Source: Povalibacter uvarum
Lineage (GTDB): Bacteria > Pseudomonadota > Gammaproteobacteria > Steroidobacterales > Steroidobacteraceae
Reading direction: 5' to 3'
DNA length: 64,000 nucleotides
Assembly (NCBI RefSeq): GCF_014202975.1
Contig: NZ_JACHHZ010000005.1
Coordinates: forward strand, 124,001 to 188,000
Made by a program: the position numbers and the translations under genes. Below, piece by piece: positions 15,608 through 24,006 of this stretch (its first letter is position 1; the number at the start of each line of letters is the position of its first letter). The notes under the pieces were generated by a model. That model was given only the letters and a program-made list of their open reading frames with translations, made no database searches and was not told the DNA's origin.

Positions 15608-16984
15608 TTAGTGTGCGGCACCCGGAACGGCGCTCGCGTGTGGCGTCTCGATGACAGCGGCACGTTGCGCTTTGCGCTGTGCCGCTTCCTCCATGGAGCG
15701 AATGAAATAGGGGTACAGCGGTACGCTGATCAGCAATGCGACCATCGCGCGCACGACAGTCTTCGGTTCGCCGCCGATGATGACCCACAGGCAATAGATC
15801 ACCGCGACGATTGCGATGTACTTGTAAGTGCGGAACGTCGCCGCGGGCAGCTTGTGATCGTGAATGACCTTCACGACGGCCACCGCGGAGTAGACATAGG
15901 GAACGATGACGAGAACGACCGCCAGGTCGACGATGTGAGTGAACTGATCGGCGATGGTTGGCGACATCGTTGCAAACAGCACGATCGTCATCAGCACGGC
16001 GACGATGATGAGCCCGTGGCCGGGAACGCCATTCGTGTTGAGCCGCGCGAACACTTTGGGAAACATGCCGTCGTCGGCGGCTGCCTTTGCTGACTGCCCG
16101 ACGAGCAGCATCCAGCCGCCCAGCGAGCCGACGGACTTCAGCACGGCACACACGCTGATGATGACGGCACCCGATGTGCCGATCGCAAGCCGCGCCGCTT
16201 CGGCGAACGGGGCATGCGACGTGCGCAGCTCTTCGTTCGGCAGGATTCCCATGATGACCGACGAACTGAGAACGTAGATCACCGCGGCGAGCGCGAGGCC
16301 GATGAGCGTGGCCAGCGGGATGTTGCGCTTCGGGTTTTCGATGACGCCCGCGGAGACCGCCGCGCTTTCGATGCCCATGTAGGCCCACAGCGCCATCGAA
16401 GCCGCTCGCGAGATCGCTTCCCCGTTCGATTCGCCGCTGACATTCCAGCCCGAAAGGAACGTCGTCGTGTCGAACCAGAACCAGCCGAAGAAGGCGATGG
16501 CGAGAATCGGAATGAGCGCCAGCGCCATCGTCCATGCTTCGAGTGCGCCAACGACGCGAGGCCCAAGGATGTTGGCGAATGTGAGCAGCCAGATGAGCAG
16601 CGCCGTCGCGATAACGCTGGCAGGAGGCTCGGTGATCGCCGGAATCAGTTCCGCCAGATAGCCGATGGCCGCCACTGCGATCGCGATGTTGCCGATCCAG
16701 TTGCCGAACCAGTACACGTAGTTCGTCTGAAAGCCCGCATACGGTCCGAGGAAGTCGCGCGCATACGCATACGGGCCGCCTTCCTGCGGATTCAGCTCGC
16801 CGAGTTTCGCGAAGGTAAGGCCGAGCGCGGCGACACCCGCGGTTGCAATGAGCCAGCCGAAGATCGCAATGCCGCCGACGTGCGCAAGATTGACCGGCAG
16901 CAGGAAGACTCCTGTGCCGATCATGTTGCCGGCCACCAGCATGGTGGCCTGCGTTAGCGACATCTTGCGACCGGCTGTACTCAT
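15608..16984 (-). CDS. adiC: Arginine:agmatine antiporter
   Basis: A 458-residue APC-family transporter with 12 membrane segments. The start at 16984 overlaps the decarboxylase stop (ATGA); the frame opens slightly earlier. Close agreement with E. coli AdiC is seen at GNMIGTGVFLLPVNLA in TM1, GGIAIFGWLI, and GGPYAYARDFLGPYAG. It continues through FGWFWFDTTTFLSGWNVSG, ESAAVSAGVIENPKRNIP in TM6 and LGGWMLLVGQSAKAAADDG. AdiC imports arginine and exports agmatine, completing a proton-consuming cycle with AdiA. Coupling to the adiA gene directly upstream supports the call. Lysine/cadaverine exchange cannot be excluded. Confidence 0.88.
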   Translation of the reverse strand: MSTAGRKMSLTQATMLVAGNMIGTGVFLLPVNLAHVGGIAIFGWLIATAGVAALGLTFAKLGELNPQEGGPYAYARDFLGPYAGFQTNYVYWFGNWIGNIAIAVAAIGYLAELIPAITEPPASVIATALLIWLLTFANILGPRVVGALEAWTMALALIPILAIAFFGWFWFDTTTFLSGWNVSGESNGEAISRAASMALWAYMGIESAAVSAGVIENPKRNIPLATLIGLALAAVIYVLSSSVIMGILPNEELRTSHAPFAEAARLAIGTSGAVIISVCAVLKSVGSLGGWMLLVGQSAKAAADDGMFPKVFARLNTNGVPGHGLIIVAVLMTIVLFATMSPTIADQFTHIVDLAVVLVIVPYVYSAVAVVKVIHDHKLPAATFRTYKYIAIVAVIYCLWVIIGGEPKTVVRAMVALLISVPLYPYFIRSMEEAAQRKAQRAAVIETPHASAVPGAAH

Positions 16985-19287
16985 GCAGTGCCGCTCTTCA
17001 GGCACTGGACGTAGTACACACCGTCGCGATTCTCCACGCCGTGAGTGTCGTGGCCGAAGCCCGGGAAGCGTTTGTCCCAGGCCGCGAGCGCGCGCAGGTA
17101 GCCGAGATACGGTCCGTCTTCCGGTCCCGTCGACTCACCCGGCATGAGCATGGGAATACCTGGCGGATATGGTACGACGCTCGTCGCCAGAATCCGGTCC
17201 GCCAGCTTGTCGAGCGGAACGTGCTCGATCTCGTCACGCACCAGGTACTGGAACGCAGCATTCGGTGTCAGCACCGGCGTCGGAAGCGTCGAGAACGCTT
17301 CGGCGAGCCAGTGTGTCTGCCGCGACTCGCGCAACTGCGCGAACATCTGGTCGGCGAGGTCACGCAAGCCCATGCCGCCATACACATCGGGATAGTCCGA
17401 CGTCAGGTGCGGAAGCACCACAGCCAGCGACGTGTTGTTGTCGTAGTCACGCTTGAAGTCGAGGAGCGCATTCAGCAGCGTTCCCCACTTGCCCTTGGTG
17501 ATGCCGATGGAGAACAGCACCAGGATCGTGAAGTCCGTGGTCTTCTCGACCTCGACGCCGCGGTAGTGCAGGTACGCCGTGACGAGATTGGCCGGGATAC
17601 CCTTCTTGTCGAGGCCGCCCTTGTCGAGCACGCCGGGAGTGACGATCGACACCTTGATCGGGTCGAGCATGCAGTAGCCATCTTCGAGATCGCCGAAGCC
17701 GTGCCACGTTTCCTTCGGATGGAGCACCCAGCAGTTCGGATCGGCGGCGAGAACCTCCGGCGGTGCATCCTCGAAGCGCACCTTCTTCGCGGACTTGCGG
17801 CTGCCGACGCGGACCGTGTCGGGGTTCCATGTCTTGAAGAACCATTGCTTCTTGCGCGCGAACTCGCGGTTCACGCGGCCGATGGTCTGGCGGAAAGAGA
17901 CAGCTTCCTGGATCGATTCCGTGGTCAGCGTCGGACCGCCGGGACCGTCCATCATCGAGGCGGTGATGTCGTTGGAGACGATGATCGGGTACAGCGGCGA
18001 AGTCGACGCATGCAGCATGTACGACTCGTTGAACCGCGAATGCGGGATCGGGCTGCGGCCATCGCGAATGTGCAGGAAGGACGCCTGCGACAGCGCCGCC
18101 AGCAACTTGTGCGTCGAATGCGTCGCGAAGATCGTCGGTCCCTTGTGATCCTTCGGGTCGCCGTGCATCGCATGCCGTTCGCGGTACAGCGGGTTGAACC
18201 GGGCGTACGCGTACCAGGCTTCGTCGAAGTGAATGCGATCGACGCTCGGATCGAGCAGTTCCTCGACGCGCCGCGCGTTGTAGCAGAGACCGTCATACGT
18301 CGAGTTCGTGACGATGGAGTGCACCGCGCGGGTCGCGATGCCGCTCGTCACGAGGGGATTGGACTTGATCGCCGCCTTGATCGCGTTCTTGTCGAGGCGG
18401 TTCGGCGGGATGGGCCCGATGATTCCGTAGCGATTGCGCAGCGGCACCAGGTAAGTCGGGATGGCGCCCGTCATGACCAGGCTGTGTTCGATGGACTTGT
18501 GACAGTTGCGATCGCAGAGCGCGATCTGATCGCGGGCCACGGCGGCCATGAAGATCACACGATTCGACATCGACGTGCCGTTCGTGACTGAGTAGGTGCG
18601 ATCCGCGCCGAAGACGCGGGCGGCATACTTTTCGTGCTCGCCGATCGGTCCGGTGTGATCGAGCAGCGAGCCGAGACTGCCGACGCTGATCGACAGGTCC
18701 GATCGCAGCATGTTCTCGCCGAAATAGTCGAAGAAGATCCGGCCCACGGGCGACTTGAGGAACGCCGTTCCACCCGTATGGCCCGGCGTATGCCACGAGT
18801 ATTCGTACTCCTGGCTGAACTTCATCAGTGCAGCCGCGAGCGGAGGCAGCATGATCTCGAGATAGCGACGGATCGCCGCGGCGACGCGCCCGCCGACGAA
18901 CGCCGCAGTGTCTTCGAGCGTCCAGATGTACTCGTCCACCATCTCCATGATCTCCACGGGGATCGCGGAGGCTTCGCCGCGCTCTGCCATGAGGAAGATG
19001 GGTATCTTGTCGTTGCGCGAGCGGACAAATTGCAGCAGCGCTTTCGCGCGAGCGTGGTTCTTGTCGTCACCCAGCGTCCAGTCGAGCAGCACGGCATGAA
19101 TAGCCGTGTCAGCCGTGATGACCGCCGTACCGTCTTCAGCGGAGTTCGCTTCGATGACTTCGATGCTTCGCCCCTGCAGTTCCTGCACCAACGCCCGCGC
19201 GGCCCGGCCCTCCGCCGTCGGTGCGCCGAGTTCGTCATCGACGATGAGGGCGCGCATGCTCAGTCGCTTGATACTTCTCTGGATCAT
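16981..19287 (-). CDS. adiA: Arginine decarboxylase, biodegradative AdiA type (copy 2)
   Basis: A 768-residue fold-type I PLP decarboxylase. An N-terminal wing domain with a receiver-like fold (MRALIVDDELG, residues 11-21) precedes the PLP core. The PLP Lys is Lys394 in ATHSTHKLLAALSQ, with HFDEAW and the His-rich NCHKSIEH around the cofactor. The C-terminal domain carries CWVLHPKETWHGF and PYPPGIPMLMPGE. These match AdiA better than LdcI. AAGGAG eight bases before the ATG supports the start. It removes CO2 from arginine, consuming a proton. It is clearly paralogous to the gene at 24003 but diverged, so the two copies may differ in substrate or pH optimum. Confidence 0.88.
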   Translation of the reverse strand: MIQRSIKRLSMRALIVDDELGAPTAEGRAARALVQELQGRSIEVIEANSAEDGTAVITADTAIHAVLLDWTLGDDKNHARAKALLQFVRSRNDKIPIFLMAERGEASAIPVEIMEMVDEYIWTLEDTAAFVGGRVAAAIRRYLEIMLPPLAAALMKFSQEYEYSWHTPGHTGGTAFLKSPVGRIFFDYFGENMLRSDLSISVGSLGSLLDHTGPIGEHEKYAARVFGADRTYSVTNGTSMSNRVIFMAAVARDQIALCDRNCHKSIEHSLVMTGAIPTYLVPLRNRYGIIGPIPPNRLDKNAIKAAIKSNPLVTSGIATRAVHSIVTNSTYDGLCYNARRVEELLDPSVDRIHFDEAWYAYARFNPLYRERHAMHGDPKDHKGPTIFATHSTHKLLAALSQASFLHIRDGRSPIPHSRFNESYMLHASTSPLYPIIVSNDITASMMDGPGGPTLTTESIQEAVSFRQTIGRVNREFARKKQWFFKTWNPDTVRVGSRKSAKKVRFEDAPPEVLAADPNCWVLHPKETWHGFGDLEDGYCMLDPIKVSIVTPGVLDKGGLDKKGIPANLVTAYLHYRGVEVEKTTDFTILVLFSIGITKGKWGTLLNALLDFKRDYDNNTSLAVVLPHLTSDYPDVYGGMGLRDLADQMFAQLRESRQTHWLAEAFSTLPTPVLTPNAAFQYLVRDEIEHVPLDKLADRILATSVVPYPPGIPMLMPGESTGPEDGPYLGYLRALAAWDKRFPGFGHDTHGVENRDGVYYVQCLKSGTA

Positions 19288-19316
19288 GATCCTGACTCCT
19301 TGGCTCTACGTCGCGC

Positions 19317-20246
19317 TCACAGCGGCAATGCGTTCCACTGGAAGAAGGTTCTGACGGCCGCGCTCGGCGGGCCGAACGACTTCTGGTACAGCGCGTCGAT
19401 CTCGCCGGTGCTGTACAGCAGGCTCAGGGCACGATCGACCAGCAGGCGCAGGTCTTCGTCACCGCGACTCAAGGCGATGCCATAGAGTTCATGCGTGAAC
19501 ATGCGATCCACGATGGTGAGATCCTTGAACGCGGACGGGTCCATGGCGCCGAGAACAGCGGAACGTTCGCCGAAGAGCACGTCGACCTTGCGATCGCGAA
19601 GCTGCTCGAGGCCCGTCTTGTAGTCGGGCACCGGTACGAGCTGTGCGCCGATCTGGAGAACGGCGATCTTTCCGATCGCCCACGCCTGTGTGGCGCTGCC
19701 GCTCACGACGCCAACGCGGGTGTCCTTCAAGGTCTTCACTGCTGGTGAGCCGCGCCAGACGGGTTTTGGAGGTTGCGCTTCCGCGAGTGCGGTCTTCAGG
19801 GCCGCCGGTGCGTCGTTGCGAAGTACGGCGCGGGCTCCGCCCGGAAACACGGGAAGGGAATAGGACACTTCTTTGCGACGACCGACGGTGATCGCCGTCG
19901 GCGTGCACAGCGCATCGACGCTGCCCTGGGCCACGGCAGCCAGTGCACTGTCGGGTTGGATCGGAACCCATTCGACCGTGAGAGTTGCGATGCCGAGTTC
20001 GCCTTTGACGTGGTCCGCGATCTTCTGGCACAGCGTCGCGCCGTACCCTTCGACCGTCGAACCGTTCACGTAAGTGAAAGGGCGGACATCGGCGAAGTAG
20101 CCGAACTTGATCTGGCCCGTCTCGCGGATTCGATCGAGCGCCGCAGCGTGCACGGTGGAGATTGCAGCGAGCGAGAGTGCGCCGACAGCAGCGCTGACCC
20201 GGATGATGCTGCGCAGCCGATCACAGCGGGAAGTATTGGTGCTCAT
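19317..20246 (-). CDS. Orphan periplasmic amino-acid-binding protein (SBP family 3)
   Basis: A 309-residue protein with a signal peptide ending AHA-A near residue 35. The bacterial extracellular solute-binding family 3 pattern follows (IKFGYFADVRPFTYVN, GYGATLCQKIADHV, WVPIQPDSALAAVAQGSVDALC, then VGVVSGSATQAWAI). Such proteins bind polar or basic amino acids for ABC importers, yet no permease or ATPase gene is nearby. It sits between potE and adiA copy 2, in the same orientation with short gaps. It could capture substrate for an importer encoded elsewhere or serve as a sensor or buffer. Confidence 0.85.
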   Translation of the reverse strand: MSTNTSRCDRLRSIIRVSAAVGALSLAAISTVHAAALDRIRETGQIKFGYFADVRPFTYVNGSTVEGYGATLCQKIADHVKGELGIATLTVEWVPIQPDSALAAVAQGSVDALCTPTAITVGRRKEVSYSLPVFPGGARAVLRNDAPAALKTALAEAQPPKPVWRGSPAVKTLKDTRVGVVSGSATQAWAIGKIAVLQIGAQLVPVPDYKTGLEQLRDRKVDVLFGERSAVLGAMDPSAFKDLTIVDRMFTHELYGIALSRGDEDLRLLVDRALSLLYSTGEIDALYQKSFGPPSAAVRTFFQWNALPL

Positions 20247-20264
20247 GGTTGTTCTCCTTGGACC

Positions 20265-21608
20265 TTATGCCGCTGCCTTGTGAGCCGAGGATGTCGACGC
20301 CGCCGCGGGAGCCGTGAAGCGTGGCGCCAGGAATCCCCAGATGATGTAAGTGAGAGCGAGCACCAGCGCGCCACCCATGACGGCTTCCATGCCCGAGGCG
20401 TAGATCGCGAAGGTGCTGTACGCCATGGCGACGACTGCTATGAAGACGTTTCGTTTGTAGACGCCGTCACTGACATTCGCGCCCTTCATCATGACGATGA
20501 GCGCGGACAGCGAGACGATGTAGGGAATGACGTTCGTGACGACGGCCAGGTTGACGAGCGCGCTGAACTGCTCGCTCAGCGTCGGCGAGATCGTCATCAG
20601 CGCGAGGCCCGTCTGCACGAAGCCGAGTACGATCATTCCCTTGATCGGCGCGCCCATCGAGTTTGTCTGGGTGAAGAAGGCCGGGAACATGCGGCCTTCG
20701 GCGGCCGACTTGCCGGTCTGCGCGATCGTGAATTGCCAGCCGAGCAGCGAACCAAGGCAGGCGAGCACGGCGAGCGCCATGATGATCGAGCCCACCGTCG
20801 GGCTGAACATCTTCGCGTAGGCGAGACCGAACGGACCGGTCGAGTTCGCGAGCTCGGCGTTGGGCACGATGCCCTGGATCACCGTCGTCGAAAGAATGTA
20901 GATGACGGCTGCGCCGAGCGTTCCGAACATGCAGGCGAGCGGCACGTTCTTCTTCGGATTCTCGACCGCCGATGAGTTCTGGGCGGCGGATTCCATGCCG
21001 AGGAAGGCCCACAGTGTGAGCGAAATGCTCGACCCCATGCCTTGCGCCAGCGACAGGCCTTGCGGATTCCACGCCGCGGCGAAGGTGTCCTTGCTGAACC
21101 AGAACCAGCCGATGATGCAGAGGGCGCCCACCGGGATGATGACGCCCCATACCGTCACCGATCCGATCTTGCCCGTGACGCTCGGCCCGCCAAAGTTGGC
21201 GAAGGTCGTGAGCCACAGCAGCACGATCACCGTGACGCACGTCGTTATCGGCGTTGCCGACAGCCCGGGGAAGAACGAGGCGAGGTAACCCACTGCCGAG
21301 ATCGCAATCGCCACGTTGCCGATTGCGAGCGACAGGAAGTAGAGGAAGAACACCTGGAAGTAGCCGTCCTTCCCGTAGGCGTCTTCCGCGTAGGCGGCCA
21401 TGCCGCCGCTTCTGTCATTGAAAAGGCCTGCCTGCGCGAAGCCGTAGGCAATGGCCATCGATCCGAGCGCCGTCACGATCCACGACAGCAGGGAGATTGC
21501 CCCGACCTGCGCCATGTTCGTAGGCAACATGATGATGCCCGAGCCCATCATGTTCACCGCGACGATGAACGTGAGCTGCATCAGATTCATCTTCTTCTGT
21601 TCTTTCAT
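20265..21608 (-). CDS. potE: Putrescine-ornithine antiporter
   Basis: A 447-residue APC transporter with 12 membrane segments. Agreement with E. coli PotE is extensive: VNMMGSGIIMLPTNMAQVG in TM1, WGVIIPVGALCIIGWFWFS, TLWAFLGMESA and VENPKKNVPLA in TM6. It continues with GIVPNAELANST, SLLGWQFTIAQTGKSAAEG and NLAVVTNVIPYI. PotE exchanges ornithine for putrescine across the inner membrane. It lies 34 bases after the ornithine decarboxylase gene, the same pairing as speF-potE in enterobacteria. Confidence 0.9.
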   Translation of the reverse strand: MKEQKKMNLMQLTFIVAVNMMGSGIIMLPTNMAQVGAISLLSWIVTALGSMAIAYGFAQAGLFNDRSGGMAAYAEDAYGKDGYFQVFFLYFLSLAIGNVAIAISAVGYLASFFPGLSATPITTCVTVIVLLWLTTFANFGGPSVTGKIGSVTVWGVIIPVGALCIIGWFWFSKDTFAAAWNPQGLSLAQGMGSSISLTLWAFLGMESAAQNSSAVENPKKNVPLACMFGTLGAAVIYILSTTVIQGIVPNAELANSTGPFGLAYAKMFSPTVGSIIMALAVLACLGSLLGWQFTIAQTGKSAAEGRMFPAFFTQTNSMGAPIKGMIVLGFVQTGLALMTISPTLSEQFSALVNLAVVTNVIPYIVSLSALIVMMKGANVSDGVYKRNVFIAVVAMAYSTFAIYASGMEAVMGGALVLALTYIIWGFLAPRFTAPAAASTSSAHKAAA

Positions 21609-21642
21609 GACCCCGTCCTCCTAATGGACCGTTTCCTGCCAG

Positions 21643-24006
21643 TCATTCCCGAACCGCATAGGTGTGAAACTTGATTCGTCCGTTCACGATTTCCTGGTAC
21701 ACCCCCTGGACTTCGTAGTTGAAGCCAGGAAACCGGTTGAACGATTCTTCGAACGTAAGGAAGTAGTCGAGCATCGGCTTTGCCCGCGCGTCCCAGCGTT
21801 CGCCGGGAACGATGACGCCGATGCCGGGCGGATAGATGAGTGCGAGCGTCGCGGCGACGCGGCCGGTGATCTCGGAGAGCGGCACATAGTCGACTTCGTT
21901 CGCGACGAGCGCCTCGTAGGCATCCTTCGAGGGCATCGCAAGTTCCGGGAAGCTGCTGGCGCGGAAGCACAAGCCCTGCAGCTCCTTCACTTTCGCTTTG
22001 CGATAGAAGTCGTGCATCTCGTTGCAGATGCGGCGAATCGAGTAGCCCGCGTAACGCTCGCGATTCTGTGAGTACAGCGTCGGCAGCACGTCGCCGAGCG
22101 GCGCATCCGCATCCCACAGTGTCTTGAACTTCACGAGCTTCGCGATCAGCGAATTGAGCTTGCTTTCGTCTTCCGCCGGCGTCATCAGGAACAGAATGCT
22201 GTTCAGATCGCATTTCTCGGGGACGATGCGCTGCTCACGCAGGTAGTTCGCCAGTACCGTGGCGGGCACGCCCCAGTCGAGGTACTCGCCCGTCTTGCGA
22301 TCGATGCCGGGCGTCAGCAGGGCGAGCTTGTTGGGATCGACCATCGCGTAGCCGTCGCTGTAGCCGCGATAGCCATGCCAGGTCGCCTTGGGCTCGAAGA
22401 CCCAGCACTGCTGTTCATGCTTTAGCACTTCGGTCGGCAGGTCTTCCCAGCGAACGTTCGCGGCATCTTTCGCGAAGCGAGACCCGCGAATGCTCACGAC
22501 ATCGGGGACGAAGGGATCGAAGAACCACTTCTCCTGCGCATCACGGCCCGCATTGGCGTAGTGGTGACCGAATTCGCGCAGCTTCTTGCGCGCCTCGATG
22601 CCGATCTCGATGCAGCGGTCCCAGAGCATTTCACCGGCTTTGCCTTCGTGAACCTTCGCGTTGACGTCGAGCGAGGCGAACAGCGGGTAGAATGGCGAAG
22701 TCGACGCGTTGATCAGGAATGCTTCGTTGAACCGTTTGTGCTCGATGAAGCGGCGCTGGCCCTTGATGTGATCGTCGCGCTTGTGGATCTGCGACGCCTG
22801 CGAGAATCCCGCACCCTGCTTGTGCACGGACTGCGTGGAGAACAGGCCCGGCATGTCCGGACCGAGTTTCTCGATCCGCATCGGGCTGTGGTCCGCGAAC
22901 AGCGGATGAAACGCGTTGTAGCCGATCCAGGCTTCGTCCCACAGCACGTAGTCGCAGAGATGACCGATCTTCTCCATGACCTTTCGGACGTTGTAGATCG
23001 TCCCGTCATAGGTCGCGAGCTGGATGCAGGCGATCCGGAATGGTCGCTCGGCCTTGTGCCGCTCCGGGTCCTTCACGAGCGGATGGTTACGAATCTGCTC
23101 GCGCAGGTACTTCTCGTCCCACGCATCCCAGTCGACTGCGCCGATCATCCCGAAGGAGTTGCGCGCCGTCGGCAGGAAGATCGGGATCGCTCCCGCCTGC
23201 ACGAGAGCGCCCTGGTGCATCGACTTGTGATTGTTGCGATCGAACAGGACCAGGTCGCCGCGGCGCAGTGCGGAACCGGTGACGATCTTGTTCGAGGTCG
23301 AAGTGCCGTTCAGGACGAAGTAGGTGCGGTCAGCACCGAACACTTTCGCCGCATGACGCTGCGCTTCGACGGCCGCGCCGACGTGAATGAGCAGGTCGCC
23401 CAGCTCGACGTCGGCGTTGCACAGATCGTTGCGGAAGATCTCTTCGCCGAAGTGCTTGTAGAGGAGCTGTCCCGCCGGCGACTTGCGATAGAACTGGCCG
23501 CCCTGGTGGCCGGGGCAGGCGAACGCGACATTGGCCGCCGCGTCGTACGCCATCATGCCGCCGAAGAAGGGCGGCAGCAGGCTGCGACCGTAGTCGGTCA
23601 GGCTGGCGAGAATCTGCTTTGCGTAGAACGACGGCGTCTGCTGACCGAGATAGATGAAGCCGTCGACTTCGCCGAACCAGCCGGAAACGGCGACATCCGC
23701 GATTCGTCGCGAATCGGCCAGCGCCCAGATCGGCGTGCGGAAGCCGATGTTGCGAACCGCCTGGCCCAGTTTGCGTGCCCGTTCGCGCCTGTCGCCATCC
23801 ACTGCAAGGATGTAGGCGCCGACATCGGCGTCTTCGTCGACATCGCGCTCGAATCGATCGCTGATCTCGATCTCATAGCGATCAGCAGCGATCAGATCGA
23901 GCAGCGCGCGCACTTCCGTGTCGTCGCCGTCCACGAGCGCGACGACCTTCAGCAGCTTGCAGAAGGGAATGGGAATCTTGGGAATGCTGGCGCTGTACTC
24001 CATCAT
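21643..24006 (-). CDS. speF: Ornithine decarboxylase (SpeC/SpeF type)
   Basis: A 787-residue fold-type I PLP decarboxylase. The PLP Lys is Lys396 in TQSVHKQGAGFSQ, the version with SVHKQ found in SpeC and SpeF. Other shared stretches are ASTSPFYPLFASLDVNAK, HEGKAGEMLW, GVPATVLANYLREQ and IVPEKCDLNSILFLMTPAE. It is longer than E. coli SpeC or SpeF (711-732) through an extended N-terminal wing domain. Ornithine is converted to putrescine and CO2 with uptake of a proton. The start overlaps the preceding adiA stop (ATGA), and potE follows, so the inducible SpeF role is more likely than the biosynthetic SpeC role. Confidence 0.88.
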   Translation of the reverse strand: MMEYSASIPKIPIPFCKLLKVVALVDGDDTEVRALLDLIAADRYEIEISDRFERDVDEDADVGAYILAVDGDRRERARKLGQAVRNIGFRTPIWALADSRRIADVAVSGWFGEVDGFIYLGQQTPSFYAKQILASLTDYGRSLLPPFFGGMMAYDAAANVAFACPGHQGGQFYRKSPAGQLLYKHFGEEIFRNDLCNADVELGDLLIHVGAAVEAQRHAAKVFGADRTYFVLNGTSTSNKIVTGSALRRGDLVLFDRNNHKSMHQGALVQAGAIPIFLPTARNSFGMIGAVDWDAWDEKYLREQIRNHPLVKDPERHKAERPFRIACIQLATYDGTIYNVRKVMEKIGHLCDYVLWDEAWIGYNAFHPLFADHSPMRIEKLGPDMPGLFSTQSVHKQGAGFSQASQIHKRDDHIKGQRRFIEHKRFNEAFLINASTSPFYPLFASLDVNAKVHEGKAGEMLWDRCIEIGIEARKKLREFGHHYANAGRDAQEKWFFDPFVPDVVSIRGSRFAKDAANVRWEDLPTEVLKHEQQCWVFEPKATWHGYRGYSDGYAMVDPNKLALLTPGIDRKTGEYLDWGVPATVLANYLREQRIVPEKCDLNSILFLMTPAEDESKLNSLIAKLVKFKTLWDADAPLGDVLPTLYSQNRERYAGYSIRRICNEMHDFYRKAKVKELQGLCFRASSFPELAMPSKDAYEALVANEVDYVPLSEITGRVAATLALIYPPGIGVIVPGERWDARAKPMLDYFLTFEESFNRFPGFNYEVQGVYQEIVNGRIKFHTYAVRE

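Noticed and set aside
17041-18591. 516-residue plus-strand frame opposite adiA copy 2
   Set aside because: Antisense shadow in GC-rich DNA, with Arg/Val-rich composition and no domain. The opposing decarboxylase is unmistakable.
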